Origin: Alisma plantago-aquatica
Taxonomy: Eukaryota; Streptophyta; Magnoliopsida; Alismatales; Alismataceae
Reading direction: 5' to 3'
Assembly (NCBI GenBank): GCA_963693085.1
Contig: OY856411.1
Coordinates: 67,002,001 to 67,066,000 of the forward strand
DNA length: 64,000 bases
Part shown: in pieces, positions 13,791-26,620 of the stretch
Layout: each line of letters opens with the position of its first letter
How positions within the stretch are numbered: position 1 is the first letter of the stretch
Notes under the pieces: generated by a model
Told to the model about the DNA's origin: nothing
What the model saw: the letters and a program-made list of their open reading frames with translations, nothing else
The model's database searches: none
Program-made: the position numbers and the translations under genes

Positions 13791-13975
13791 TCATCACAGT
13801 TGATGTTAGGGTTTCATCACAATTTTAGGTATAATATAGAGTATGTAGATGTTAGGGTTTCATCATGCAATAGGTATTCATGTAGATGTTAGGGTTTCAT
13901 CATGCAATAGGGATTTCATCATATAATTGATTATCACAAATTCCTAATTGATTTCATTTGAATATATACCCTCTT

Positions 13976-14130
13976 ATTCTTCCTTCTCCCTCCTTACCAA
14001 CAGCAAGCATGGTCGTGTGGGTTGGCACAACCGCGGCTGTGTTGGCCGACCACACGGTCGTGCTACAGCCACAACCATCCCATCCCACACAGTCGTGCTT
14101 GCTATTGGTAAGGAGGGAGAAGAAAGAAGA
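13976..14130. repeat. inverted repeat upstream of the CACTA genes
   Basis: The left arm CTTCTCCCTCCTTACCAACA with AGCAAGCATGGTCGTGTGGG (about 13980-14020) is inverted at about 14080-14127 (CCCACACAGTCGTGCTTGCT then TTGGTAAGGAGGGAGAAG). The loop contains a second pair around ACCACACGGTCGTG. The stem is about 45 bp. A GC-rich AGCAGCAGGCGG-type stretch follows to ~14390, looking like a 5' leader or captured genic DNA. Confidence 0.75.
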
Positions 14131-14445
14131 AGAGCAAGCTACTGGAACAAGAAGAGGAGGGCCTACTATTGGTAGCACCGTAGAGACGGAGGCGGCGCTG
14201 TGAGGAGAAGGGTGCCGAGCACACCAGCGGCAGGAGAAGGGAGTCGAGCAGAGAAGGAGAGGCTTCATCGGTGAGCAGAGAAGCAGCAGTAGGCGGCGAC
14301 GAAGGCAAGCAATAGCAGCAGGCGGTGGCACAGAGGCAGGCGGCAGGTGATGCAGCAGCAGCAGTAGGTGGCGGTCGGGAGCAAAATTTGATCGATGAAA
14401 TAGAAGAAAGGGGAAGAGTCTACTTTGCGCGGGGGCTATTAAGTT

Positions 14446-14914
14446 ACTAAAAGGCGTCGATTATCTATAACAGCTAACACCTTTACATATTAAGTGTCGG
14501 TTATCCCAAGAAAATCGACGTCAATTGGACAATCCTTTACCCTAAAATTTTTGGCGGGGACGACACACACACCCTTATCAGCATTGATTATTCTAAGAAA
14601 ATCGACCCCCATATTGGAACTTTTGGGGAAAATTTTATCTTCATTTGGCGTCAGTTATAAGGTAAAATACCGACGTTGTATCTGATACTTTGGCATAATT
14701 TTTTTTGCTCGAAAAATTGGATTTCACGGGCTACTTTAGGTGTCAATTTCTTTTCTTCAGCCAACGTTGAATGAAAAGAGATACCCATGTCTGGATGGTC
14801 TTCAAATATAGACATCAGATGTCCTTATTAACCGACGTTGAATGTTAGCAGTGTCAGTTTTGCTAAAAACTGACACCTCTAAAAGCGATGATGAACGCTA
14901 TTTCTGTAGTAGTG
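14446..14914. repeat. CACTA subterminal repeats and right terminus
   Basis: Short GCGTCGATT, GTGTCGGTT, ATCGACGTCAAT, GGCGTCAGTT, CCGACGTTG and GTGTCAGTTTT variants occur in both orientations every few tens of bases. The stretch closes with GAACGCTATTTCTGTAGTAGTG (last base 14914). This is the terminus next to the transposase promoter of the minus-strand CACTA element. Confidence 0.8.
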
Positions 14915-14962
14915 TGGTAACCCCAATTCACAAGCACAATTAACAAGACTGCAAGGAATTAA

Positions 14963-15711
14963 GCGGACAGTCGATCGTCTTTCAACAAGATTGTCGGTGG
15001 ACAATCATCAAGATCCATTAACACCGAGGGGCAGGAGATCTTCTTCTTTCACAAGCTCAATGAGGACAACCTGGAAGACAAAGATGTTAAACTCTCTCTT
15101 TCTGAAGGATGTCCTACAATCTATATAGATCCAGAAGAAGAAAGTGAGCTAGCTAGACCATGGCAATACGCAGTGATGATTCGTCTCCTAGGGGTAGATG
15201 TTGGATTTAGGACAATGAGGGATAGATTGAAACTTCTATTGAATCCAAAGGGGAGATTTAATATGTATGAACTAGATAAAGGCCATTATATTGTGCAACT
15301 TTCTTGCAAAGATGACTATGAAAAAGCTATGACAGGTGGTCCTTGGAAGCTGTTTGGGTGTTGTTTAGCAGTATGGGACTGGTACTCGACCTTCAATCCG
15401 ACAAATGAGTTGCCAAAATATGTGGTTACTTGGGTACGTATTTTAGATCTACCTCTACACTTATATGTCCAGACTCTATTCGAGTATATCATATTGGCTC
15501 TTGGTAGATTAGTGAGAGTTGACGACCATACAACCTTCTAAACTAGGAGAAAATTTGCAAATTTGGAAATAGAGGTCGATACTACTAAGAATCTCTGCCC
15601 TTCCATTACAATTAATGGAGTGGAGTACCTAGTGGAAGACGAGGTGTCCCCTTTAACATGTAATGTGTGTGGCATGACCGGTCATAAAGGTAAAGACTAC
15701 ATGGATGCATA
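14963..15711 (+). pseudogene. LINE ORF1-like protein (DUF4283, zinc knuckle)
   Basis: The frame is open from 14963, after a TAA, and reads FFFHKLNEDN, ARPWQYAVMIRLLGVDVGF, GHYIVQLSCKDDYEKAMTGG, PWKLFGCCLAVWDWYSTFNP and VTWVRILDLPLHLY: the DUF4283 domain that plant LINE ORF1 proteins carry. One TAA at 15539-15541 interrupts it. Downstream in the same frame, LTCNVCGMTGHKGKDY is a CCHC-like zinc knuckle whose last cysteine is replaced by tyrosine. A lysine/glutamate-rich tail (15880-16330) follows in another frame. The family is thought to bind LINE RNA. No intact start can be assigned. Confidence 0.8.
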
Positions 15712-16582
15712 GGCGACACACTTGGAAATAGAAGATGCAGTTCCCAGATCAACCAGTAATGGCAAAGAAGCTACATGTATGTGTGGTTGGTAAATCCAGT
15801 GTTGAAGAAGTGCACATAATAGGAGAAACCAGACAAATGACAAGCATCCTACTAGTGACACCAGGATGAGAAAAAATTTGATAGCCTAAAAGATGATGAT
15901 ATCCAAGGGGGAGAATGTGTTGGGGAGGAAAATGGAGAGCACAACAAAGACAACCCTCCAAGATCAAAGGAGAGATCCAACAAAGTATGGAAACCAAAAA
16001 AGAAGATGAGCAACACAGAGAAAGAAAAAGAAGTTATAAATGATGTCACAAACACTCATCAGGGGACTATGGAGGTGATAAAGAGGACAACCGAAGCTAA
16101 GGAAGGTGATAAGAAACATAATGTTGTTAATAAAAAAATTGACGAGGTAACTCTTGAGATGGATGAAGATAACTCAAACAATGTGATACTAGTTGATGAC
16201 AAGGAACAAACTAAAGATGGAACTATGGATAACAAACATGTTGATGATTTATCTATGGCATGGTTTGATGTTGTAGATTCTTTCCAAAAACACTCTATGG
16301 AGAATACCAGTATACTGAACAACAAAAATTGAGAGGAACTAGTAACCCCGTTAGATAGCACCACTGCTATACCCACATCACTCCAACCGGGGAGGAAGAT
16401 CAAATGTAATGAACTGAGGATGAAACTAGCCCTAGAGGATACACCCTATGAACGTAGGAGAAAAATCCCACACCTAATGAACAGAAATGGAGAAGAAAGT
16501 AGTTCAGAAATTGTAGATGTGAAGAAAGAGGCACATGGGGCCTAATTCACACGAATCCCTACACCATTTACTACTATATATT

Positions 16583-19500
16583 AATGAATTTTATTTGCTA
16601 GAATACCAGAGGGATTGACAATGACAATAGATGCAGTATCCTTAAGGAGATGATAAGTATGTACAAATCGATGGTGGTCTCAATACTAAAGCCTAGAATC
16701 AGTGGGGAAGCATCCTCAGAACAATTTCAAAATTCAGCTTCAACTACTCGTACCAAGTAGACACCAAAGGTTTTTGTGGGGGGATCTGGCTTTGCTGGAA
16801 TCCAGAACACTGTAATGTGGAGATTGTATGCAATCACTTCCAGTTTGTGACTTGGAATGTTGATAAGAAATGCTATGCGAGATGTTTTATTCCAGTCCTC
16901 ATATTAGCATTAGACAACTACTATGGAAACATCTAATACATTTGGGGAATCATTTCAAGTGACCTTGGATTGTGGCGGGAGATTTCAACACTACTATCAA
17001 TCCTAATGAGAAGAGTGGCAACAATAGATACAACTTCTCAAAAGAAGTGACATTTCAAAACACCTTACTTGAGGTCAACCTTTCTGATCTGGGCTACTTG
17101 GGTATGATATTAACTTATCAACATGGTTCTTTGCAGGAAAGGTTAGACAGATCTTTGCCCAACAATCCTGCTTATTGTAATATCCTAATATATTTGTGAA
17201 ACATCTCCCTTGCCTTGGTTTAGATCACTGTCCTTTGCTGATTAAGTTTAACTATAGTAGTCAGTCTGACTATCATTTTACGACAAAGGCCTCCTGTAAA
17301 AGGTGGGAGGACTTTTTGACTCTCTTAAGAAGATAGTGGAATGGTACTTTATGTTTTGGAGATGCTTTGAAGGAAGCAAAAATACACATCAAGGAATGGG
17401 ACAAACGTACAAGGAGGTATGTCAGAAGGAGAAAGGACCATTTTATTGACAATATCAAAAGGCTTCAAAAGGACTTATCTGTACAATACAATGACATTAC
17501 AGTCGACTTATGCACTGATATGCAAGGAGAACTCGATGCCACACTAAAGGCTAAAGAGGAGGACCTCAAACATCAAAGGCATATCAACTAGTTAAAAGAG
17601 GGGGATAACAACTCTCGTTTCAACCACATCGTTGTTAATTATCAAAGAAGGAAGAATAAAATAGAGTGCCTCAAAAACTGTAATGGAGAATGGATCACAG
17701 AGGAGGAGGAACTAATGGAGTTGGTGTCTCATCATTTCTAAAGTGTGATGTCTGCATGTAACCAAGTAGCCAATGGCCGTCGAACTATTATTCTAGGAAA
17801 TTTTTCTAAATTCACCCATGATCAATTGAGGAAGTTTGCTGTGTCCCCAGATGCTAATGAAATCTGAACTATTGTCATGACCATCGACCCGATGAAGGTC
17901 GGTGGACCAGAAGGGGTGAAGGGTACCTTCCTTCAAAAAAAAGGATGATTATCAATTCAAGTTTGATTAAAATTGTTCAAGAGGCAATTATATCTGGAAA
18001 AGTCTCTGATGAAATGTGCAACTCAACCATAGTGCTAATCCTAAGATTGTTACACTGGAAAGATGTGAAAACCTTTCGCTAATATCTTTAGACTTGAAGA
18101 TAATCTCAAAGCTGATAGTGGAAAGACTCAATCCATTCATGAACAATTGGATCTCAACTTCATACAGAACAGAGAATCACAGACAATATTGCACCTTTCC
18201 ATGAGCTAATACATAATATGAAGAGGAAAAGGTGTGCAAAAATGATGGCCATCAAGATTGATCTGTCTAAATCTTATGATCAAATTTCTTAGGACTTTGT
18301 CAAGGAGATGATAGAGAAGGTAGGGCTGCCACCTAACATTGCTTCTTATATCATGAGTTCTATCACAGGAGGAGAGATGAGGATTTCCTGGAATGGTTGG
18401 AACATGGACCCTTCTAGAGCGAGTAGGGGTCTTCTACAAGGGGACCTTCTCTCTCCATATTTGTTTGTTCTTTGCATTGAGAGATTAATCCAAATGATTC
18501 AATAGAAGGAAGTTAAGGGAGATTGGAATATTGTTAAGATGGGTGCTATCGACCCTAATGTGTCACATGTATGCTTTGCCGAAGACATCATTCTATTTGG
18601 TACAACTACATATAATCTGATGAGGTTAATCAAAGAGGTGCTCCATGATTTTGGGAAGGCATATGGACAGTCTGTATCAATCCCAAAGTCTCGCATCTTC
18701 TTTTCGAGCAGTGTGAGAAGAACCTTGAGGAGAGGTATCAGTAGAAGTAGAAACTTCATAGAAATGAGGGACTTGGGAAAATATCTCAGTGTTCCAATCT
18801 TACATACAAGAGTTAATAAAAATATGTACAATGAGGTGCTAGGCAAAGTACAAGCATGAACCAGTGCTTGGGCGGTCAGAAGTCTATCACTAGAAGGGAA
18901 GGTATGCTTAGCTAAAGCCACCTTGGCCGCCATGCCCACGTACATTATGCAAACAACTTAGCTTCCATTGAAGATCTTTGATTGCATGGATGGATTAATT
19001 TGAATATTTATCTGGGGAGATTTTCAAAGGTCCCACCCCATGTCACTGGTGGCATGGGATAATGTCACCGACAAGAAAAGTGAGGGTGGCTTGGGTATGA
19101 AAACTATGCAGTAATGGAACCTGGCACTTATCTATCGACATTATTGGGAGCTCAGTGGTAAGTGTAAATAATTTTGTTGCGATGGAATGAGACACTAATA
19201 TGAGAAGAATCACATGCATAGAATTAATATCTACTCCAGAATTGGGAATGCTGCAATTTTAGGGAAGGCATTTAAAGAAGATAATTCTTATCTAATACCC
19301 ATGGATGGGTGCAACATCAACACATGGACTGATATATGGTGGCGGGATGGTCCTATTTTTTTGGACCATGTGAGTAAACTGATACCATACAACCTTCAAG
19401 ATCTGAAGGTATGCTCTTTAGTGAATCTAGAAGGGGAATGGGACACCAATTTCCAGAGAGAATGGATTCTGGAAGATATGTTATGTAAGATTACAAAGTT

Positions 19501-20200
19501 GGAAGTGCCAAGAGAAACAGATGGTGAGGATGTGAGGGTGTGGTCCCTTTCTAAGAATGGTGATTACTCAATGAAAGCTACTTATAAGAAACTACGAGAA
19601 GGGAAGTGTATACAAGTGTGAGGCCGTTGGAATGATATTTGGTAATTGAAGACCTCATCACACATAAAGATGTTCCTCTGGATCCTTCTGCATGAGGTGA
19701 TAGTTACAAACAAGCATAGAGTTTAATGTCAATTGATGAGCAATGGCATGGTCCTGAGGTGCAAGAATAATAAAGAATCAACTCTACTTGTTGTCCGGGA
19801 CTACCCATTTCCTAAGAAGGTATGGAATATACTTCTAGAGGGTAGAGGAGTTGTTGGTTTCTATGATCAAAGGGACCTCAACACATGGTGCACTGAACAA
19901 CTGAAGGGATATGATGAGCATCAACACACATTCCTTATTACCTGCTGGGAAATATGGAAGAGTAAGAACATACATGTCTTCAAGAACTAAGTCACCCATC
20001 ATCGATTGCTAATCAATAACATATCCAGAGATATTAAGGCTCATATGGAAGCTTATTTTGGCATATTTCTTATGCTGGAAGAGCGTCCAATGATGTTGTA
20101 GATTTACTAGCCAAATACAACCTAAAGAATTATGGAAGTCAACTTCTACAAGTTTCCTCCCATTGCAGTTAGAGAACAATTAACAAAAGATTTTTGTAAT
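16583..20200 (+). pseudogene. LINE ORF2: endonuclease, reverse transcriptase, RNase H-like
   Basis: The ATG at 16583 begins MNFICWNTRGI, the classic start of plant LINE ORF2 endonucleases. WIVAGDFNTTINPNEKSG (~16965-17015) is the conserved catalytic GDFN motif. Reverse-transcriptase blocks include MAIKIDLSKSYDQIS (~18245), RGLLQGDLLSPYLFVLCIE (~18426) and CFAEDIILFG (~18572), where the usual ADD catalytic triad reads AED. Further on lie GGLGMKTMQ (~19085), a zf-RVT-like region (19550-19985) and a short RNase H tail (NDVVDLLAKYNL, ~20088). Stops and frame changes are frequent, so it is inactive. Confidence 0.85.
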
Positions 20201-20330
20201 GGTAGTTGTACTACCATGTTTACTTTTTCTAATTTAATTAGTGACTGTAATTGGTTTCCATATTTAGCTCGCATGGGGAGGGTGGGATGAATAAGATTGC
20301 CTCCCAAATTCTCTAAAGGAAAAATAGTTG

Positions 20331-21156
20331 CCCTATTTTTCCCCTATTTTGCACATAAATGCCACTTATGACTTAGTTTGAAGATAAGTACTAGTTCCCA
20401 TGCATAAGACTTGCAAAATGATGGTCTTACCTTGAGGTAGGATGTTCATCAGTTTCCAAAACCAATGGAGATTACTCAGCTATTAGGGAACTTCCATCAG
20501 ACCAACCACTGGTTCCTTATCTGGTGGCTCCCAGCAAAGATACATATGTACCAAGGAACAGATAGTCTAACCACTGGTTCTCTAAATCGATCACCCACCT
20601 TTTTCAGTATGAGAAACCATCAGTTCCTTAAATCGATGGTCCACCAATGCATCCAAGGCCAACAATCTTCAATGTTAAACCATCTATCCCCAAACCTGAT
20701 GACTCAAGTATTCCAAAGACTTGACTGTTTGGCGATCCACTAGTAGATGGTTGAGCAGAACGAAGGGTGAAAATAACTGATGGCCCCTATGTATGTTCTA
20801 TCATCTGATGACCTTACTGCCAATAGTCATTCAAAATAGTTAGGCACATCCCTCGAGGAATGTCTCCAAAGGTGCAATGAATGTAAAGTACATTAGGAAA
20901 AATCTATAAATAGGACCCTAAGAACTCCAAGAAGGGGGTGGCGATGTACAAGAGACACAAATAACTCTTAGAGAGCTCAGTTTCCATCAGAGGAGAACCT
21001 CCCCATAAGTTTGCAAAGGGCATATGAGGAAAGCCTGAAGGTTTTCCCCTCCCACCCGCTGCCAAGCTGCCCTGGCCTCTCTTTCAATGGAAGGAGAACA
21101 CGACTATCTCTCCATGCCTCCCACACCAGATTTAGATTGGAGGATATTTTCATAGA
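20331..21156. other. unassigned stretch between LINE and copia LTR
   Basis: No gene is recognised. The word AACCACTGGTTC occurs twice (near 20500 and 20568) and AAATCGATGGTCC/AAATCGATCACCC twice (near 20585 and 20628), so a small palindromic repeat cluster is present. It may be part of another old retroelement. Confidence 0.4.
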
Positions 21157-21260
21157 TGTTGTATTAGGAAATTGGGGCAATAGATAAGGCAAAAAAAACC
21201 AAAAACTTAATGGTTTCCTCTCTAATCAGTGAGATCACATCAACAATAATATATTTAGGA
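21157..21260 (-). repeat. copia 3' LTR, piece 1
   Basis: GGCAATAGATAAGGC and the following TTAGGAAAAACATACC region match 55548-55650 of the right LTR. The piece ends where the old long-LTR element begins. Confidence 0.8.
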
Positions 21261-24200
21261 AAAACATACCAAATCTGGGACATTTTGCATTTTGTCCCTC
21301 TTTCTCTTCTTTTCCTTTCCTTTCTATCCTTCTTGTCCTTTCAATTTAATTTGTGAATATTATGGTGGCTTAGTGAACATTTGTTCACCTTTTATGCCAA
21401 TAAAGGGGTTTAATTCACAATTACCTTGCTAGAAGTCTAAGTAATGGGCCTAATGTGCAATTGTCTACTTATGTAATAAAAATAGTAAAGGAATTTGTGT
21501 TAGAACATTCTAGGACTTTTTAGAATATGAAAAATAAAAGAAAATCCCAAAATATACATAAAGAGATGTTAAATGTTATAAATGGATAAAATGCGATAAT
21601 ATGGAATATATTGTTCCAAAAATCATAATTAGGAAACCCACAACATAATTTGATACACAATTTCATTTTTTTGAACTAAAAGTTACTTAATGGCCAAGTA
21701 TCACCCAATGTGGAAAATATAAATATATAACGGCCTTTATTAAAGGAATATAGGAAACAAGCCAAGAAAGAGATAAAATATCTAATGTTCTCAGATCAAA
21801 AAACTAATGCCAAATTCATAATCTAGACATAAAAATATGCCTTTGGGAAAATCTTCAATTAATTTTTATAATAATTGAATAATGAGTAAAAGTAGGAGAG
21901 AGAAAGTGTGTAGAACCTTCATTTATATAATTAATTAATAAATAACACCCACATGAAAAATTAATGGCAAAATCATATCTAAGACATTAATTGGGACTTA
22001 TGGGTGAAAATTGAATCATGTTTGGAGAATCCTAAAGTCCTTAATGAAGGAGGAAAGAGAAAATAATATTTGATTTGTTCAACACATAACAATTTCTCAA
22101 AAGGCAAATCTAATTGCATATTCATATTCCTCATATAAAAAAGGTTGGGTGTCAAATTTCATTTAATTCAGGATCTATTTGCATCCTCATTTGAGGAGAA
22201 AGAAAATAGAAATGAATTTAATGTCTCACTATATTTGATTTCAATTGGGAATCTAATTTAATTGTCATGCAGCTCGTAGCCATTGGATGTTGATTGGATG
22301 TCTCCCTGCTCATCTTCTACCTCACGTGCAAATAGGGAAATAGGCCGCACAGTAACCCCAAATTCCTCTCCCAGATTTCTCTCACCTTAGTGCTTGGTTT
22401 TTCAAGATTCCTTCTCCCTTTTCCTTGTGAGTGCCTCCTCTCTACAATGATCCCTAACTAGATCCATGGTGTGGGCTATATAAGGAAGCCCTAAATTTGC
22501 CTCGATGGATGCACAACCGTTGAGTTAGATATTACTTTCTTATTGCCTTCCATCGTTGTTTGATGGCATCAAAGCCTTCCTCCACTCCTCTTGTTCCCCT
22601 CATCTTCACCATTTTGATTCTTAGGAGTTGGCATTGCCACCACGATGTCGAGTGCCTATTTGGATTTTCACAGCTTCAGTCAAGGGCACTCCATGGTTCC
22701 CCTCAAATTCATGGCAAAGAGAGGATCTTCATGACCTACTCGAGGTCCTTCTATTCCCAGTTGACCCTAGAGTTCACTAGGATGGTCCCCGCTAGAACTC
22801 ACCTCAATTCCTCTGTCGGCCATCATCATCAACCTTCTCGGTCACTCTCTGACACTAGTAAGACCTCCTTTGAACTCATCTAGTATCTGTAGATCCTTCC
22901 AAGTAAGAAGATCATTGATTTCCTTACTTTCCATTGCTTTTTCCCTTCTAGTTTTCAGTTTGCTCTGTTATGCGATCTGCGATTTTCTTTGAGGATGTTT
23001 CACCTCCATCGTTGCTTGCAAAACTTGAGATGTGACTCTCTAACTTCGGGATGGTTCTGCATATGTGTTGATCTCATTCCCTGATTGAGAGGCCAACGTT
23101 GCTTCGTTTCTACTCGCCGGCCTGCTCCTGAGGATGGCCATGGCACGAGCGTGTTATATGGGAGACAATCCCCTCACTACTTTCTGTTCTCTGCCCCTCA
23201 CTTCTTTGCTCATTTTCATTTTTTGATAGGGCATAAATGTCTTTGCACCTGATGTTTTGTTTCCTTGATCGCAGGAAAATTTGACCGCTGACCATATGAC
23301 TTTCCCACTATTGATTGGGCCAAGTCAGTGACCCAGCTCCTTTTGTTTTGCTCTCTTTTCCTTTCTCTCACTTGGGTTGATGATGTTTCACTCTCTGATG
23401 GGTCAATATTCGAAAAATTATAACTATTATTCCGTTATCTAAAAATAAAATTAAATATGTTTTGGAATCGTAAAAATCCCCTCTTTCCAATAAAAATAGT
23501 TTCAACGTCTGATTTTGAGTTTGTTGAAAAAAATATTTTTTGGAAATGATTTAATTGATTAAAATCACAAAAAATATATATAAAAGTCCATATATTCAAA
23601 ATATATAGAATTATATGTTAATTTGATAAAAAACCTAACTAAGAGAGTGGTGATGGTTTCAAGGTCGACATTGATGGTTCGTTTAAAAGTTGGTAACTTT
23701 AGGGTTTTTAAATCTTTAAAGAATGTACATAGTTCCAATACATGGATATGGTAATGATATTAGGAAAAGTGGACCCTGATCTCATATATGCATCTGAAAA
23801 GTGGTTTCTAGGACTCTAAGGATGAGGTATGTGTATTTACACCTTAAGTTGGGAATATTTGTGCCTTAACCTACTTTTTCTCTAATGAGGCTTTATTAAA
23901 CCCTATTTCATATACCCTTGAATCTTTTGCTATACTTGCCTCATAAATCAGTTTTGGAATATTATTCTTGAGTCTTGGTACCACACTACCATGTACTAAT
24001 TATATTTTGCTTTTAATTGCCATTATTTCTAGCATGATGATTTTATAAGAGTTACTAGATATAGTAGTGGTACTTATGTACAACCACCCATAGTAGGGAA
24101 TGTGTTCATTTGCCATAGGGAACGTCTTATTCTCCCCCTCCCCACATGAAATATGTGTAGGTGACTGGGAATGTGTTATTCTCACCTCACCTTTTGGTTT

Positions 24201-24802
24201 AAGGTCCGATAGGTGCCTCAACCCTACTTAGTTAAGGTAGTCAACATTAATCATGCATGCAATTCTTTTGTATTACTTTGTTTATGGCAAGCATCTATGG
24301 AAAGTAGCCTCATTCTCTTGTTATCTTGATCTTATGATGAACCAGCCTATTTTTACCTTCTTTACTTTTCTTGTTATCATGAACTAGTTTTGTGACACAT
24401 AATTGTTTTTCCTTTCCCTTTTGTTGGGTGCCTTCCCAACCACCAGGTGTTGAGCAAGGTGATGGATAAGACAAGGAGAACATAGCTTTGGCTTGGACCT
24501 AGTTGATGGATATGTTGCTTGGAGAGAAGATTGTAGTAGTCTAGACTTCCCTCTATCTAGATCCTATTTGTGTCTCTTGATGTAAACCCTAAAGGGAGAA
24601 TCATGTATTTTTTGTATAATCTTGTATGAAATTGATTATAGTCAGTTATTCTTTATTCCACTACTTTCCAATGGTATTTTGTATCCAATATAAACAAATA
24701 TTTGAAAATTGTACACCATTTTCAACATACATTTTGAGTATGTTGGGAATGGAGGTTTGATATTTCAATTTTTTAGTAAAGGGGTGATTTCACTCTTTTA
24801 CA
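21260..24802 (+). repeat. 5' LTR of the old long-LTR element
   Basis: It ends in CTCTTTTACA just before the primer site. A TATA box CTATATAAGG at 22476-22485 matches the position and sequence of the LARD LTR TATA box. Open frames inside (for example 22560-22883) have no recognisable product and correspond to non-coding parts of the related LARD LTR. Confidence 0.75.
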
Positions 24803-24805
24803 ACA

Positions 24806-24818
24806 TGGTATCAGAGCC
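24806..24818 (+). other. primer-binding site, initiator tRNA-Met type
   Basis: TGGTATCAGAGCC lies three bases after the LTR end and is complementary to the 3' end of plant initiator tRNA-Met. Confidence 0.85.
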
Positions 24819-26311
24819 CATGGTATTCAAAATCTAAATAATTCAATTTTGTCTCCCTAGTTAGAATCCTTGACTTCTGAAGATTTCCTTTAAGTTACAT
24901 GCTTACCATACATTTGATATATGATGATGAAATGTTGATTTACAATTCTAATGTTTCACCTTAGAGTCTTGATAAATAAAAATCTACAATACTCATAAAT
25001 AAAATATGCATAGCTTGATATTGTTTAGATTTGTCTTTAGGAAACTATTAGGGCATGAAGTTGAAGCAAAGGTGTCTATAAAGGATCAGGTTCTGGGGGC
25101 TGGAAATATTTTCCTCCGCCCACTTACTTGGTTTACGAGGACTCCCAGATCCATATGATACCGGCATGGCGTGAGCTGATATGGATTGTCTAAAATAGTT
25201 TGCTTTCAGGAAATAGTAACCCTATACTTTGATGTTGTATATCTTTGGAAACCCTATGTTTCTGGTGTATGATGACTTATTTGAGGGTGGATACCAAGAT
25301 AGTTTCCTTATGTCCCTTAGGACCACATGTTTGGATAAGATCATCGCTAGCATCTAGACTTTGAAGTTTGGGGTTAAGTGAGCTATCCGAGTGTGTAGTG
25401 GAAGTGTGATGGATCTAGTACATGGTGTAGTAGACTCATCCTTTAACCCTAGTGTAGTTTGGCATGATAGGTCGAGCCCTTTAAGGGGTGGAGTATAGTT
25501 ATTTTGATGATGTTGTGTGGTTAGATTTTGAGGATGAAATACTCTTTAGGGGGATGGAACCCTATGATATTTTGATATCTAACTACTCTATCTTTAGAAA
25601 CCCTAACTCCATGAATAGGAGGTTAGTATGTGTGTATCCTTGGTCTTGACCAAACATGTAATAATGATAACCCTAACAAGCTTGTTCATATATTAATGAA
25701 CATATAATGATCATCTAAGGAATAATTTATATGTTTAAACCCTAATGAATGTCCAATGCACATAATGTGGGTCACTCATATAATAATAGTAATTATTGAT
25801 ACACATGATGCTTAAAATTTCATGAACCAATTAACCTTAATGAAGTGATGAGAGATAAAAGTGTAACCTAATCTTGGCTTTAATGCATGCTATAATGAAA
25901 TATAATGATGATGTTGATCCTAAACCCTAAGTTGTAATTATATAACCTTAATATATACATCCTTAATGATATTCATGTTAAATTAATGGCATTAGGTGTA
26001 ACAGTCAGATAACAATCCTTGATGCAAATAAATGATATATATTCACCTAATCATAGATTTTTAAAGTCATAAATATGAAATGCATATCACCTTATTACCC
26101 GGTACACACCTAATTAATCACCTAATCATGACTTGGTATGTACATGAATTCATGAATGTGTAATATGTTCCATCTTGTTCACTAAAATACATATAATAAC
26201 TTAAATATGGATAAGAAGTAATTGGATTCACATAAACGTGCAAAATCAATAATAAGAAGTGAATAAATATGAGAAAATGAATAATGATGAATAAATTGCA
26301 TAATTTCAGTA
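24819..26311 (+). other. non-coding interior of the old long-LTR element
   Basis: No open frame of interest. The sequence is AT-rich with many CCCTAA/ACCCTAA words. A GAGGATGAAATACTCTTTAGGGGG segment near 25530 resembles the 3' end and polypurine tract of Tekay/Del-type gypsy elements. Confidence 0.6.
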
Positions 26312-26620
26312 TGGACCTAGCCGGTGAAGATGTTGCTTGGAGACAAGATTGTAGTAGTATAGACTTTCCTCTATCTAGATCCTATTTGTGTATCTTGATG
26401 TAAACCCTAAAGGGTGAATGATATATTTTTTGTATAATATTTTATGAATTTTATTATAGTCAGTTATTCTTTATTCTGCTACTTTCAAATGGTCTTTTAT
26501 ATACCATATAAACAAAGATTTGAAATCTTTACACACTTTTTAACATAGCTTGTGAGTATGATGGGAATGGTGGTTTGATATTTTAAATTTTTAGTAAAGG
26601 GATGATTTCATTCTATTGCA
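26312..26620 (+). repeat. truncated 3' LTR remnant of the old long-LTR element
   Basis: ATGTTGCTTGGAGACAAGAT onward matches 24505-24802. About 3.2 kb of the LTR's 5' part is missing, so the interior runs directly into the LTR tail, as expected after an internal deletion. Confidence 0.8.

Larger units (their letters stand above)
7764..14914 (-). mobile_element. CACTA (En/Spm) element, left end lost or displaced
   Basis: Two CACTA genes lie on the minus strand: a TNP2-type transposase (9652-12900) and a PF03004-type gene (7917-9487). The right terminus at 14914 ends in CTGTAGTAGTG, the reverse complement of CACTACTACAG, and is followed by TGG, a candidate 3-bp target duplication. No CACTACTACAG start occurs to the left. 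Instead, the PF03004-type reading runs up to the terminus of another CACTA element at 7763, which suggests that element inserted into this one and pushed the true left end out of the window. Confidence 0.8.
14915..20330 (+). mobile_element. L1-type LINE, decayed
   Basis: An ORF1-like DUF4283 plus zinc-knuckle region is followed by an ORF2 with endonuclease, reverse transcriptase, zf-RVT and RNase H-like parts, all on the plus strand and broken by many stops. The 5' edge coincides with the CACTA terminus at 14914, so the CACTA either inserted into the LINE leader or marks its 5' truncation. The 3' edge is set at ~20330 after the last recognisable coding part and an AAAGGAAAAATAG stretch. No clean poly(A) tail or target duplication was found. 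Confidence 0.85.
21260..26620 (+). mobile_element. old non-coding long-LTR element, diverged relative of the 35001-43930 LARD
   Basis: The left LTR (about 21260-24802, 3.54 kb) is followed by the PBS TGGTATCAGAGCC at 24806. The interior (24803-26311) shares stretches with the LARD interior at 38577-40354, such as ATATTTTCCTCCGCCC and GATGAAATACTCTTTAGGGGG. At the right only the last ~310 bases of the second LTR remain (26312-26620). The interior has no coding capacity. The left tip AACATACCAAATCTGGGACA aligns with the LARD tip TGTAACATACTGAAATTCAG. It interrupts the copia 3' LTR, so it is younger than the copia element but clearly older than the LARD. Confidence 0.8.

Noticed and set aside
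22560..22883. Protein gene with hydrophobic N-terminus
   Set aside because: It lies inside the LTR of the old LARD relative, just after its TATA box, and has no recognisable homology.
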